Shown: positions 25,762 through 34,671, counted from the first letter of the stretch. The stretch is DNA of 64,000 nt from an uncultured Acidimicrobiales bacterium (GCA_938002965.1 CALKZY010000018.1:62001-126000); one strand, 5' to 3'. Translations and numbers: made by a program. Notes: a model not told the origin generated them from the sequence alone.

Positions 25762-26997
25762 TCAGGGCCACGACGGCGGCTTCTCGCCACTCGAAAATCC
25801 CACCTGGCCCTGTTCCGGCATGAGGATCCACGTACGACCCGGACTCAGTTCGATGTCGTCTCCACCGGTGTCGAGAAGCATAAAGGGATCGGTGGCTTTG
25901 TCACGCTGCCAGGTTCCGACAATGGCATGACCATCAGTCAACACAACGAGGCTCCCACTCCCAGTCGACCGAACATCCGGCGAGCGAGGGTCGGCGGAAC
26001 TGGCCCCGTAGTCGGTTACCACAATCACGACGTTTTCCGGCGCCAACTGCTCGCCGTTAGAGGTGACGTGCGGATTTCCGTCTTGCGTTCGCAACCATCC
26101 CTTGAGTGTCGGATCCCAGGTGTGGGTGACAACCGGGCTGCCTCTGAAGTTCACGGTTACTGGGCCGGTGAGCGGTTGCGCCCCTTCGGGCAGGAGCCGG
26201 TCGGGCCCGGCGAACGTGAACCACGGCTCAGGTGGTGAAATATCCTCCGGAGCGAGGGCGTACAGGTCCGAGGCGTTGACGAAAAGGTTGTGGGGCGGCG
26301 GACGTCCGCTGTTTCGGAAGTACTCACGTCTGGTCAGATTGGTGACCTCGACAATTGGGAGACGACGAAACCCGGCCGCCACGTTGGCGTTTCCACCAGA
26401 CGAGGCGTACAGAGGACGCTCAAATCCCAGGAGAAGATCGAAATCCGATGTGCGGCTTGACCGAACCGGCCCAACGGGATCGGGAACGACCGACTGAAAG
26501 ACCGCAGCGAACCGGGTGACGCCTTCGGCTCTGACGTCGAACACCATGTCGGCCTTGTCAAGACCCGTTTGCGGCCTGGCACGCGGGTGATTGTCGACCT
26601 TGACCATCAAAACCGGTCGAGAGATCGCCTCAGCGTTGGGGGCGATCAAGCCGGTGAAGGGATACAGATTGCCTGTTGCCCCGAATCCAGACTGGCCGTG
26701 GTCAGAAGGGTCAAACGACCTTGGGCGGTCAACTGCCACAGTCTCCACAGGTGAGTCCGCCGCCTCTCTCGCCAGATCCGGAGCGTCGACGGCCTCAGAG
26801 GTGATATCAGATGAGTCCTCGACTGGGGACTCAGGTTCCCCGGCGGCTGGGACTAGGGCCAAGGCTGAAGGAGCCAAGGTGGAAGGTGACTGTTCATCGC
26901 TCGCCACGCCTTCAGCAGTGTCGCCGCATGCAGCGACAACCAGCAGGGCGAGAATTCCGGCGGCGACCCTGTAGCAGTATCGCCGCCGATCAATCAA
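25762..26997 (-). CDS. DUF3048 (YerB-like) lipoprotein
   Basis: A 411-residue predicted lipoprotein. The signal peptide AGILALLVVAACGD ends in a lipobox (VAAC), giving a lipidated Cys at about residue 24. A Thr/Ser/Glu/Pro linker of about 80 residues leads to the DUF3048 N-terminal domain (PFTGLIAPNAEAISRPVLMVKVDNHPRARPQTGLDKADMVFD cut short here: key residues VKVDNHP and GLDKADMV) and the C-terminal half (PVTVNFRGSPVVTHTWDPTLKGWLRTQDG). Function of the family is unknown. YerB in Bacillus is a surface lipoprotein. Its ATGA start overlaps the stop of the M48-like gene, so the two are a unit. Confidence 0.88.
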   Translation of the reverse strand: MIDRRRYCYRVAAGILALLVVAACGDTAEGVASDEQSPSTLAPSALALVPAAGEPESPVEDSSDITSEAVDAPDLAREAADSPVETVAVDRPRSFDPSDHGQSGFGATGNLYPFTGLIAPNAEAISRPVLMVKVDNHPRARPQTGLDKADMVFDVRAEGVTRFAAVFQSVVPDPVGPVRSSRTSDFDLLLGFERPLYASSGGNANVAAGFRRLPIVEVTNLTRREYFRNSGRPPPHNLFVNASDLYALAPEDISPPEPWFTFAGPDRLLPEGAQPLTGPVTVNFRGSPVVTHTWDPTLKGWLRTQDGNPHVTSNGEQLAPENVVIVVTDYGASSADPRSPDVRSTGSGSLVVLTDGHAIVGTWQRDKATDPFMLLDTGGDDIELSPGRTWILMPEQGQVGFSSGEKPPSWP

Positions 26998-27836
26998 AGC
27001 TCGGCTAGAGCGTCAATTCGCATGTCGAGGGACGGCCGGTCACCGGGATTGTTTTCGTTTGTCGAGTTCGGATCGACGATCCAAAGCGATGCCAGCTCGG
27101 CGGCGGTCGAGGGCTGGGAACCGATGTCTCGAATTTGTTCCAGGGCGGTCCGCAAACCGGGGGGATAACGGGTCAAGAGCACAGCGCCGTAGTCGGCCAA
27201 GATGTCGCCGTTCTCGCGATCGGCATCGTCGGCACCCAGGCGGCGAGCCCAGGTTCCAGCGGCTCTAACCAGCGCAGACAGGCCCGGCACGGGGAGGATT
27301 GGGATATCGCCGATTGCGACATCGATTGTGTCTCGCTCGGCTTCCCCGTTTCGCAGCCGCACCATTAGCTCGGCCACGACACCCTCAAGCGAGACCAGGT
27401 CAAGGCGATCCACGAGGCCGGTGGTCAAAACCAGCGTGTGTTCAAGGTTTCGAGACACAGCCATGGCATTTGCCGCGTCATCCTCGATGATATAAATCGA
27501 CGGGTCACGAACCCCGGACGTTAGGCGCAGACCGTCGACCAGATTGTCGATTCGGTCATAGCGTCGACAGTCAGGAGGTAGTTCGGCAACGACCACGTCG
27601 GCGGCTGACGAAATTCGTCTCGCCAACAGACCAGCGGCCAGGCCGATTCCAACCAGCAGCGCCACAACAATGGCTCCAAACCAGCCAAGCAAGCCGGTCA
27701 AGCCAAACAACATGGCCACCAGCACAGCGACAGGCACGGCGATAGCTGCGCCGATAGCAACCAAGGTCTGCGTGTTCCAGCGTCGACTGTCGACTTGAGA
27801 CGGGTCTGTCGACTCCATGGTGCCGGGTTCGGACAT
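26994..27836 (-). CDS. M48-like membrane protein without the HExxH zinc motif
   Basis: About 280 residues. Two N-terminal helices (residues 25-50 and 52-73) precede a domain that reads like an M48/HtpX peptidase: NAMAVSRNLEHTLVLTTGLVDRL followed by LEGVVAELMVRLRNGE. In active enzymes this last segment is LEGVxAHELxHxxNRD. Both zinc histidines and the catalytic Glu pattern are gone (AELMVR), and the later Glu ligand is not evident either, although LTRYPPGLRTALEQI is kept. It is probably a pseudo-peptidase with a binding or scaffold role. Start at 27836 is chosen because TACGAT lies exactly 7 bases upstream, overlapping the alternative ATG. Confidence 0.85.
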   Translation of the reverse strand: MSEPGTMESTDPSQVDSRRWNTQTLVAIGAAIAVPVAVLVAMLFGLTGLLGWFGAIVVALLVGIGLAAGLLARRISSAADVVVAELPPDCRRYDRIDNLVDGLRLTSGVRDPSIYIIEDDAANAMAVSRNLEHTLVLTTGLVDRLDLVSLEGVVAELMVRLRNGEAERDTIDVAIGDIPILPVPGLSALVRAAGTWARRLGADDADRENGDILADYGAVLLTRYPPGLRTALEQIRDIGSQPSTAAELASLWIVDPNSTNENNPGDRPSLDMRIDALAEL

Positions 27837-27843
27837 GGCGACC

Positions 27844-27849
27844 ATCGTA
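27844..27849 (-). promoter_or_regulatory. Putative -10 box TACGAT of the M48-like/DUF3048 operon
   Basis: TACGAT on the minus strand ends 7 bases before the ATG at 27836. The upstream alternative ATG lies within the box, which argues for the downstream start. Confidence 0.45.
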
Positions 27850-27943
27850 GGCTTGATCGCAGCGGTTCCAGCGGCATTCGGGCAGTCAAATGCGGGGCGA
27901 AACTACCGACATCGAACCAAGCGCCGTCTTTTGACCCCCCGGT

Positions 27944-29035
27944 TTAGCCGAAGGCTCCGCCAACGATCCGCTCGTAACGAGACATGTAGGCGGCGGCAAG
28001 GCGGTCCATTGAGAACTCTTCAGCCCGGGCAAAGCCCGCTTCGACCCGGTGTTCGATCTCGGGGCCGCGCTCTAGGGCAAGCAACATCGACTTGGCCAAA
28101 TCGGTACTGTCACCGGTGCGAAACAGCTCGGCGCAACGGCCGTCATCGGCCACAACTCGATAGGCGGGCAAATCACTGGCCACAACGGGAGTGCCTGCCG
28201 CCATGGCTTCAAGCAGGACCACGCCGAAGCTCTCGCCCCCCAACGACGGGACCGACAACACGTCAGCCTCAAGAAGATGACGGCGTTTCTCGGCTTCGTT
28301 CAGCTGACCCAGCCAGTGGATGCGGGAATCGTTGGCGTATCTGAGTCGAAGTTGATCGGTTTCAGGGCCGTGCCCTGCGACCCGCAGCGTCACATCGGCG
28401 GGCAACAAGGCCATAGCTTCGAGGAGTACCGAAAGACCCTTGCGAGGCTCGTGTCTCCCAAGAAACAGGACGTTTGTTCCGCTCCCAGCTGTGCGCCACT
28501 CGGCTCCATCGTGTTGAAACTCCGAGGTGGCAATGCCATTGAACAACACGTCATAGTTACCGTCCAAGTACCGCCGGGCCATACCCGCCGCCTCAGGCGA
28601 AACGGCAACGCGCAGGTCGAGTCGAGCTGCCAACCGCCTGACCCCGGCCCTCGCCCAGCGGTAGGCGGCGATACGCCCGCTCGCATGGAACGTTCCCAGC
28701 AATGGAACCGGTTTCACCATCACGGCGGTCAATGTCGGCCCGGGAGCAAGCGGTTCATGCAGATGAAGCAAATCGAATCGTTCATCCCAGATCGCCGCCA
28801 ACACCCGAAGCTGGGCGGCCGGATCGGGCGCCAGGGGGGCAAAAGAGCCGTTTTGAGCGTACGGGATTGAGTTTCCCAGCGGGGTAACCCACGGCTCTGG
28901 TGGTGCACCGTCGCACGGAGCGAGCACCTGCGCCTCCACTCCGGTGGCCCGAAGAGCCCGGGCGAGTCCTAAGACCTGGGCCTGAACTCCACCCCACACC
29001 CCAAGGCTGTAGGGGCACACAATCCCGACGCGCAC
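27944..29035 (-). CDS. pimA: Phosphatidylinositol alpha-mannosyltransferase PimA-like (GT4)
   Basis: A 363-residue GT-B glycosyltransferase. The N-terminal VGIVCPYSLGVWGGVQAQVLGLA has the Gly-Gly-Val-Gln motif of PimA. The C-terminal half has NVLFLGRHEPRKGLSVLLEA and the E-x7-E region GGESFGVVLLEAMAAGTPVV. PimA adds the first mannose from GDP-mannose to phosphatidylinositol on the cytoplasmic face. The neighbouring patA-like and pgsA-like genes complete the first steps of phosphatidylinositol mannoside synthesis, as in mycobacteria, which makes this assignment more secure than sequence alone. TACAAT sits 6 bases before the GTG start. Confidence 0.9.
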   Translation of the reverse strand: MRVGIVCPYSLGVWGGVQAQVLGLARALRATGVEAQVLAPCDGAPPEPWVTPLGNSIPYAQNGSFAPLAPDPAAQLRVLAAIWDERFDLLHLHEPLAPGPTLTAVMVKPVPLLGTFHASGRIAAYRWARAGVRRLAARLDLRVAVSPEAAGMARRYLDGNYDVLFNGIATSEFQHDGAEWRTAGSGTNVLFLGRHEPRKGLSVLLEAMALLPADVTLRVAGHGPETDQLRLRYANDSRIHWLGQLNEAEKRRHLLEADVLSVPSLGGESFGVVLLEAMAAGTPVVASDLPAYRVVADDGRCAELFRTGDSTDLAKSMLLALERGPEIEHRVEAGFARAEEFSMDRLAAAYMSRYERIVGGAFG

Positions 29036-29041
29036 GACCTC

Positions 29042-29047
29042 ATTGTA
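29042..29047 (-). promoter_or_regulatory. Putative -10 box TACAAT of leaderless pimA
   Basis: TACAAT on the minus strand is followed by GAGGTC and then the pimA GTG. The six-base spacer fits a leaderless start. GAGG in it could also act as a weak ribosome site in longer transcripts from patA. Confidence 0.5.
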
Positions 29048-29071
29048 CCGGCCACGATCAGTCGGAGGGGG

Positions 29072-29977
29072 TCAACCGATGTCGGTCTGATCGTCACTGA
29101 GCCAATTGGGGCCCAACAGATGCCACTGTTCCGGCGCTCGAGCGATCAGAACCTCCAACTCGGCGACGAGCCGTCGTGTGATGGCTTCATAGCGCTGTCG
29201 CCCGCGAGGATAATCAGCAAACTCTCCAGGCCAGATCGGTTCGCCGACGAGGCACAATCGCTGATCGCCCCAGAAGTACACGGCCGTAGGCAGCAGCGGT
29301 GCCTTGGTACGCGAGGACAACACGGCAGGGCCGATCGGCACCCGCGCTTTGTCGCCGAAAAAGTCGACGACGAAGCCGGTTCCAGCAATGTCACGATCAG
29401 ACAACAGGCAGACGATTTCTGTTCGGTGTACTGCATTCACGGTTGCCGCAAACGCCGATTGGTCGAGTGGAACCACCTCGACACCCAGCTCGCTTCGGAG
29501 TTCTACGAACCAATCGAAGACATCAGCTGGCTCCAGCTGTTCGGCCACAGCAGTGACCGGTGCCCGGGCAATCCGTCCCAGCCAGGCTGCGGCCCACTCC
29601 CAGCCACCGACGTGCGGCAACACCAGCAATGGACCGACCCCAGTGGCACGCACATCTTCGATCCTTTCGTAACCGACGAAAGAAAAACCCCGGTCGATGA
29701 CAACATCGGAGGACCCCCCGAGGCCAAAGGACTCAACCCAATAGCGGGCATAGGAACCAAGACCATATTCGGCGTGATATCCGTCGCCTACCCGATTCAA
29801 GTGACCTTGCAATGTACCGGCCTGATCGGCCAATAGGCGGGGCCCGACAGCCCGGCCTGCATACTCGGCCACCGGTACCGTCAGCGACAGCGGCAGCCGT
29901 CGACAAACGGCTGATGCCGTCTTCAGGATCATCAACGGCCGAGAAACCAAGTCCCTACCTCCGATTCGACCCGACAT
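29072..29977 (-). CDS. patA: Phosphatidylinositol mannoside acyltransferase (PatA/LpxL family)
   Basis: A 301-residue member of the LpxL/HtrB acyltransferase fold. The catalytic H-x4-E is in LPHVGGWEWAAAWL, and the second conserved block CLLSDRDIAGTGFVVDFFGDKA with VPIGPAVLSSRTKAPLLP is present. In actinobacteria this enzyme transfers a palmitoyl group to the mannose placed by PimA. It sits between pgsA (14 bases) and pimA, the same order as the mycobacterial PIM genes. No lipid A genes are nearby, so a lipid A role is unlikely. Confidence 0.88.
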   Translation of the reverse strand: MSGRIGGRDLVSRPLMILKTASAVCRRLPLSLTVPVAEYAGRAVGPRLLADQAGTLQGHLNRVGDGYHAEYGLGSYARYWVESFGLGGSSDVVIDRGFSFVGYERIEDVRATGVGPLLVLPHVGGWEWAAAWLGRIARAPVTAVAEQLEPADVFDWFVELRSELGVEVVPLDQSAFAATVNAVHRTEIVCLLSDRDIAGTGFVVDFFGDKARVPIGPAVLSSRTKAPLLPTAVYFWGDQRLCLVGEPIWPGEFADYPRGRQRYEAITRRLVAELEVLIARAPEQWHLLGPNWLSDDQTDIG

Positions 29978-29991
29978 TCACCGCTGATGGA

Positions 29992-30624
29992 TCAGCCTTC
30001 GGCACCCGTTGTTGGCCGAGCACCTCGGTCCGACGTTGGCGGAGGTCCCTCCGCCTGACGCCAAACCTTCACGAACCGTGCTCCGGCTGTCAGAACCGTC
30101 AAGATGAACATCACCCACAGTGTGGCAACAAACAACGATGAGAAAAACAAACCGAAGCCGAGCGCAATGAAGCGCTCCCCTCGTTCCATCAACCCACCCT
30201 TGGCGTGATATCCCAACGACTCCGCTTTCGCCCGCTGGTAGGACACCAGCGAAGCCGCAATGTAAAGACCGAACGGCAACATGGCCATGGTCGGTGTCTC
30301 CGACCCCGCCAGGTTCCAACCGGCACCAGCGAACAACAGACCGTCGCTCAGCCGATCGGAAACCGAGTCCAGATAAGCACCTCGGATGCTGGTCCGACCA
30401 CCGGCCTTGGCCACTGCTCCATCGAGGGCGTCGGGCAGGCCCGTGAGGATCAAAAGAACGAACGCCAGCGGATAGCGCTCGGTCCCAATGGCAACCGCAC
30501 ATGCGCCCGCCATCATCACCCCGACAGCAGTAATGACGTCGGGGGAAACGCCGATTCGTTCCAGACCACGTCCAACCGGTTCTACCAAGCGCTCGAACCG
30601 GGAGCGAAAGCTGCCGTCGATCAC
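29992..30624 (-). CDS. pgsA: Phosphatidylinositol phosphate synthase-like CDP-alcohol phosphotransferase
   Basis: A 210-residue integral membrane enzyme with the CDP-alcohol phosphotransferase signature in PDALDGAVAKAGGRTSIRGA and YLDSVSDRLSD: the Asp residues and second Gly are all present, but the usual Ala-Arg after the first block is Ala-Lys. Actinobacterial PgsA1 joins CDP-diacylglycerol and inositol 1-phosphate to give phosphatidylinositol phosphate. Placement directly before patA and pimA points to that substrate and not glycerol phosphate. Its start overlaps the upstream membrane-protein stop by 4 bases. Confidence 0.88.
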   Translation of the reverse strand: MIDGSFRSRFERLVEPVGRGLERIGVSPDVITAVGVMMAGACAVAIGTERYPLAFVLLILTGLPDALDGAVAKAGGRTSIRGAYLDSVSDRLSDGLLFAGAGWNLAGSETPTMAMLPFGLYIAASLVSYQRAKAESLGYHAKGGLMERGERFIALGFGLFFSSLFVATLWVMFILTVLTAGARFVKVWRQAEGPPPTSDRGARPTTGAEG

Positions 30625-31208
30625 GCCGACTGTCCACTCTCGGTTTCGGGGCTCGAAGGCGTCTCGGACACCTCGGGAACTCTGGCGTCGGAGAACTCTG
30701 ACCAGTCCTCGGGATTGTCCTCGACGAATGAGTCGAGTACCTGACCATCAGTCCCGTCGACCAACACAAACCCACGCTTGGTGGGAGGTTCATCGGCCGA
30801 GTACAACAAGATGCGCCACGTCGGCTTGCTCAAGATGCCCCGCCATCCCATTTGAGCTGAAGCATGGCCCACCGAGAAGCCCACAGCTCCGGTGGCGGCA
30901 ACCAGGGCGTCGCGTTCGTCGACAGCCAAGTCCCACCCGCTGACAAAGCTGTACACACCAAAGAGGGCCAGAAGGCCCGCAGCCCACAGGAGGCCACCGT
31001 TCACGAACGGACTATCACCGAAGGCCAGGTAGGCGATGACGACGAGAGCGGCGATACCCACGTAAAGATACGCCGGGATTCGGCGACGATTATTGTTGGG
31101 AAAAATGTATTCATCATGATCGACGAGATCAGGCTGCAGATCCTCAGGAAGGGTGTCGCCACCTGTCCCCGGGCCATCAGTTTCCTCAGCTACCACCGCA
31201 GTCACCAT
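30621..31208 (-). CDS. Membrane protein of the PIM operon, unknown function
   Basis: A 195-residue protein. An acidic N-terminus (about 45 residues) is followed by two helices (IPAYLYVGIAALVVIAYLAF and GGLLWAAGLLALFGVYSFVSG) and a C-terminal soluble part with SVGHASAQMGWRGILSKPTWRILLYSADEPPTKRGFVLVDG. This resembles the unnamed membrane proteins encoded between HIT and pgsA in some actinobacteria, but I know no function. Its start lies inside the HIT gene (23-base overlap). Several in-frame GTG codons make the exact start uncertain. It is coupled to pgsA by a 4-base overlap. Confidence 0.72.
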   Translation of the reverse strand: MVTAVVAEETDGPGTGGDTLPEDLQPDLVDHDEYIFPNNNRRRIPAYLYVGIAALVVIAYLAFGDSPFVNGGLLWAAGLLALFGVYSFVSGWDLAVDERDALVAATGAVGFSVGHASAQMGWRGILSKPTWRILLYSADEPPTKRGFVLVDGTDGQVLDSFVEDNPEDWSEFSDARVPEVSETPSSPETESGQSA

Positions 31209-31728
31209 CCTGTTGCGGCCAGGCGTCTTTGAGCCTCCGCCAGCACTCTGTCAGAGTAACGGGCAGTACACGGGCTTCGGCTACCGACGTCATGAAATTG
31301 GTGTCGGCGACCCATCTGGGCACCACATGAACGTGAAGGTGATCTGGCTGTGACCCGCCTCCGGCCTGCCCTTCGTTCACCCCGATATTTAGTCCGTCAG
31401 GTTTGAAAGCGTCGTTCACCGCAGCAGTACCTGAACGAACCATCTCCCAGAGGTCCCGATAGGTCTCGGTATCCAGCTCGAGCAGACTGGCAGCCGCCAG
31501 CCGGGGTAGCACCATTAGGTGTCCGGTCGTATAGGGGTAAACGTTCAGAACAGCGAAACTAAGGCGTGACCGAGCGACAATGTACGTTTCGGCATCGTCC
31601 AGGTCGGACTGCTCGATTGTCTCGAACAACGTTTTTCCGTCGGTGGGCCTGATTGACGGATACGGCTGGCCGTCGCCACCGCGCTCGGGGCCCTGCCCGA
31701 GACGCCAGCCGGCATAAAGATGATCCAC
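31186..31728 (-). CDS. HIT domain hydrolase/phosphorylase (Ap4A phosphorylase-like)
   Basis: A 180-residue histidine-triad protein. The catalytic triad is HLHVHVVPRW near residue 130, preceded by NVYPYTTGHLMVLPRLAA and NIGVNEGQAGGGSQPDHLH. The mycobacterial protein at this locus, between thrS and pgsA, is an Ap4A phosphorylase, so dinucleoside polyphosphate degradation is the likely role. It follows thrS by 20 bases. Synthetases make Ap4A as a side product, which gives the pairing some sense. Confidence 0.88.
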   Translation of the reverse strand: MDHLYAGWRLGQGPERGGDGQPYPSIRPTDGKTLFETIEQSDLDDAETYIVARSRLSFAVLNVYPYTTGHLMVLPRLAAASLLELDTETYRDLWEMVRSGTAAVNDAFKPDGLNIGVNEGQAGGGSQPDHLHVHVVPRWVADTNFMTSVAEARVLPVTLTECWRRLKDAWPQQDGDCGGS

Positions 31729-31748
31729 GCGATTCTGTTCCCTCCTGA

Positions 31749-33737
31749 TCAGCCCGTGGGGCCGATCGGGGAGGGCGCTGCTCGGTCCCCCATCTCGCCC
31801 TCAAGGCGAACCAGGAAATCGTCGACAGACACATCGCGTTCGACCTCCCCACCGCGAGGGTTGACACCCGCCGTCTTGGCCGCCTCGTCGTCGCTGCCGA
31901 CAACAAGCACGTACGGCAGCTTTTGCGTCTTGGCGCGACGGATGCGCTTACCGAGAGGATCGGTCGGTTCAGCCAGCTCGCATCGAAAGCCGGCCGCCTT
32001 TAGCCGATCGAGCACTTCACGACCGTAAGCCAGGTGCTCTTCGGCCACCGGCAGTACCTCGACTTGAACCGGGGCCAGCCACAACGGAAAATTGCCGGCG
32101 TAGTGCTCGATGAGCACCCCGAAGAACCGCTCAAGCGAACCCATCAATGCTCGGTGGAGCATGACAGGACGCTTGCGGGAGCCGTCGGGGGCGACGTACT
32201 CAAGGTCGAAACGTTCAGGGAGAGCGAAGTCGGCCTGAATCGTAGATAGCTGCCACGACCGGCCAATGGCGTCTCGGACATCAACGTCGATCTTCGGGCC
32301 GTAGAACGCACCACCGCCCTCGTCGACCTCATAGCTCAGCTCGGCCGTCTCAAGGGCGGCTACCAAACAGTCGGTGGCCAGCTCCCAGATTTCGTCGGAG
32401 CCGACGGACTTCTCCGGGGGCCTGGTCGACAATTTGGCCGTAAAGTCCTCGAAGCCGTACGACCTGAGAACGTCGAGCACGAAGTTGAGAAGGTTGGCCA
32501 ATTCATCGGCCAGTCCTTCCTGATCTACGAAAATGTGAGCGTCGTCCTGGGTAAACCCACGAATGCGCATGAGGCCGTGCAAGGTACCCGCTCGTTCGTA
32601 CCGGTAAACGGTTCCCAGCTCGAACAGCCTCAAGGGGAGCTCGCGGTAGGACCGCTGTTGGCTGCGGTAGACCAGCACGTGCATGGGACAGTTCATCGGC
32701 TTCGGGTAGTAGGTGCCGTTGTCCATCTCCATCGGCGGGTACATGCCGTCGGCATAGAAGTCGAGATGGCCCGAGGTTTGGAAGAGGTTCCCGTTGGCCA
32801 GATGGGGGGTGTAGGCAAACGAGTAGCCGCCCTCTTCGTGGCGTCGGCGAGAATCGTCCTCCATAAGCTTTCGGGCGATAGCCCCCTTCGGGTGCCAGAT
32901 GGCCAATCCTCCGCCCAGCTCGGACGGGAACGAGAGGAGGTCCAAATCGTTGGCCAGCTTGCGGTGATCGCGCTTTGCTGCTTCTTCAAGTCGGTGTAGA
33001 TGCTGCTTCAGCTGTTTGGCCGTGGCCCAGGCCGTGCCATAAATTCGTTGCAGCATCGGCTGGCGCTCGTCGCCCCGCCAGTAGGCGCCAGCGACCGACA
33101 TGAGCTTGAAGTGGCCGAGGCGACCGGTGGAAGGAACGTGAGGCCCGACACACATGTCAATGAACGAATCGCTGTTCCGGTAGAAGCTGATGATGTCCCC
33201 GGATGCCTCAGTGCTCAGCTCGGAATCAGCAGCACCCTCGGAGACCCGCTCAATGATGTCTTGTTTGTAGGGGTGATCGGCCATCAACTTCAGAGCTTCG
33301 GAGGCCGGGACCTCACTGCGAACGAAGGCTTGGTCAGCATCGACGATGTTGCGCATCTTGGCATCAATACGCTCCAGGTCGTCGTCGCTGAACGTCTGTC
33401 CATCGGGCAACGAGAAGTCGTAGTAAAATCCGTTTTCGATGGGCGGGCCTATAGCGAAGGTGGAGCCGGGCCACAGCTCAAGCACCGCCTGAGCCAAAAC
33501 ATGCGCTGTCGAATGTCGCAGGACGTGCAATCCGGCCTCGGAGTCGGCGGTAACGATCTGCACCTGGTCACCGTCGGCCAGCTCGTGGTTGAGGTCACGC
33601 TCGTCGCCATCGACCACTGCACTGACAGCCGCTTTGGCCAACCCGGAGCCGATATCGGCGGCCAACCCAGCGACGGTAGTGCCCGACGCCACGCTTCGCG
33701 ACGATCCATCGGGCAGTTGAATAGCGATATCAGCCAT
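31749..33737 (-). CDS. thrS: Threonine--tRNA ligase
   Basis: A 662-residue class II synthetase with all domains: TGS (IQLPDGSSRSVASGTTVAGLA), the N2 editing domain with HSTAHVLAQAV and CVGPHVPSTG, and the catalytic core with zinc ligands in PMNCPMHVLVY, GTLHGLMRIRGFTQDDAHIF and VMLHRALMGSLERF, then the anticodon-binding domain. It opens the thrS-HIT-membrane protein-pgsA-patA operon. TAGAAT ends exactly 6 bases before the ATG, so the transcript is probably leaderless. There is no T-box-like leader. Confidence 0.97.
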   Translation of the reverse strand: MADIAIQLPDGSSRSVASGTTVAGLAADIGSGLAKAAVSAVVDGDERDLNHELADGDQVQIVTADSEAGLHVLRHSTAHVLAQAVLELWPGSTFAIGPPIENGFYYDFSLPDGQTFSDDDLERIDAKMRNIVDADQAFVRSEVPASEALKLMADHPYKQDIIERVSEGAADSELSTEASGDIISFYRNSDSFIDMCVGPHVPSTGRLGHFKLMSVAGAYWRGDERQPMLQRIYGTAWATAKQLKQHLHRLEEAAKRDHRKLANDLDLLSFPSELGGGLAIWHPKGAIARKLMEDDSRRRHEEGGYSFAYTPHLANGNLFQTSGHLDFYADGMYPPMEMDNGTYYPKPMNCPMHVLVYRSQQRSYRELPLRLFELGTVYRYERAGTLHGLMRIRGFTQDDAHIFVDQEGLADELANLLNFVLDVLRSYGFEDFTAKLSTRPPEKSVGSDEIWELATDCLVAALETAELSYEVDEGGGAFYGPKIDVDVRDAIGRSWQLSTIQADFALPERFDLEYVAPDGSRKRPVMLHRALMGSLERFFGVLIEHYAGNFPLWLAPVQVEVLPVAEEHLAYGREVLDRLKAAGFRCELAEPTDPLGKRIRRAKTQKLPYVLVVGSDDEAAKTAGVNPRGGEVERDVSVDDFLVRLEGEMGDRAAPSPIGPTG

Positions 33738-33743
33738 TCGTCG

Positions 33744-33749
33744 ATTCTA
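33744..33749 (-). promoter_or_regulatory. Putative -10 box TAGAAT of leaderless thrS
   Basis: TAGAAT on the minus strand, 6 bases before the thrS ATG, is a strong match to the actinobacterial -10 consensus. No good -35 hexamer is evident. Confidence 0.55.
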
Positions 33750-33808
33750 TGGAGCCACACTGGGTCCCGGCGACCGAATTTCGCCTCTGAGTTCGCCTTG
33801 GCCGGCTG

Positions 33809-34663
33809 TTAGCCGACCGGAACCGGCTCGCCGAACAGTTCCTCAAGGCTAGATAGTGGCCGGTTGGTCAGCACCGAGCTCACAGCCACTCCGTTCAGTT
33901 CCGAAGAAGCAACGGCAACCGGCTCAGCGCCGACCCGTTCTCCCATTTCGTGGCCGGCGGAAACGTCGACCGGTCGGCTAACAACGTCGACTTCGGGCGA
34001 CGCGTTGGCGTAGGTGTGGACGTATTCGAGACCGGTCAGCTCACCGATCTCGTACATCATCTCGTCGGTGAGGGATCGATAGACGCCATGATCCCCAATC
34101 CGGTCCCGATATCGGCTTGAGTCGATAGGTCGACCAAAACGCACACGAACCGGCAAGCCGAATCGAGGCATGAAAGTGTCCGGTGGCTGAATGTCGGCAG
34201 TACCCAGCAAACCAATCGGGATCAGGGGTGCGCCGGTTTCGACCGCCAGCCTTGCTGCACCCGTGCGGCCTTTGTGTAACTTGCCCGAGCGGCTCCGGGT
34301 GCCCTCCGGGTAGATCCCAAAGAGGCCACCGGTGTTCAAGACCTGGCGGGCGGCATCGAGGGCCGCCTTCGAGTGGTCTCCGCCCCGACGATCGATTGGG
34401 ATCATCCCCAGAGCTGGAAACAGATGCTTGGTTTTCCAGTCGTCGAGGTACTCGGCCTTTCCGACATAGATGAGATCCCGGTTCAGGACCGCTGGGACGA
34501 CAACCGAATCAATAAAGGCGGCGTGATTCGGACACAGCACAGCGGGCCCCGTAGCGGGGACATTTTCCAGGCCTTCGATCTCAAAGCGCCAAAGCCGGTT
34601 CACGAGCGGCTGGAGGACGCGGCGGACGGGACCTTGCAGGCGACCGATTCCGGCGGGAATCAT
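33809..34663 (-). CDS. plsC: 1-acyl-sn-glycerol-3-phosphate acyltransferase (PlsC family)
   Basis: A 284-residue acyltransferase that would convert lysophosphatidic acid to phosphatidic acid. It has the HX4D motif in LCPNHAAFIDSVVVP, the glycerol phosphate-binding EGTR in FGIYPEGTRSRSGKL, and VETGAPLIPIGLLG. The last 80 residues are a variable extension. A TAGCAT hexamer (34672-34677) lies 8 bases before the ATG. Placement between mshC and thrS does not fix the substrate, but phospholipid synthesis fits the nearby PIM genes. Confidence 0.88.
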   Translation of the reverse strand: MIPAGIGRLQGPVRRVLQPLVNRLWRFEIEGLENVPATGPAVLCPNHAAFIDSVVVPAVLNRDLIYVGKAEYLDDWKTKHLFPALGMIPIDRRGGDHSKAALDAARQVLNTGGLFGIYPEGTRSRSGKLHKGRTGAARLAVETGAPLIPIGLLGTADIQPPDTFMPRFGLPVRVRFGRPIDSSRYRDRIGDHGVYRSLTDEMMYEIGELTGLEYVHTYANASPEVDVVSRPVDVSAGHEMGERVGAEPVAVASSELNGVAVSSVLTNRPLSSLEELFGEPVPVG

Positions 34664-34671
34664 GATTGATC

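Noticed and set aside
25129-26238. 369-codon plus-strand frame antisense to pdxS and DUF3048
   Set aside because: It mirrors two confident minus-strand genes and crosses their intergenic gap. Composition is that of a shadow frame.
29072-29977. Lipid A lauroyltransferase
   Set aside because: It lies between pgsA and pimA and no lipid A genes are seen. PatA-like acylation of PIM fits better.
33738-33808. T-box or other leader riboswitch upstream of thrS
   Set aside because: The gap to plsC is only 71 bases and a -10 box sits 6 bases before the ATG, leaving no leader RNA.
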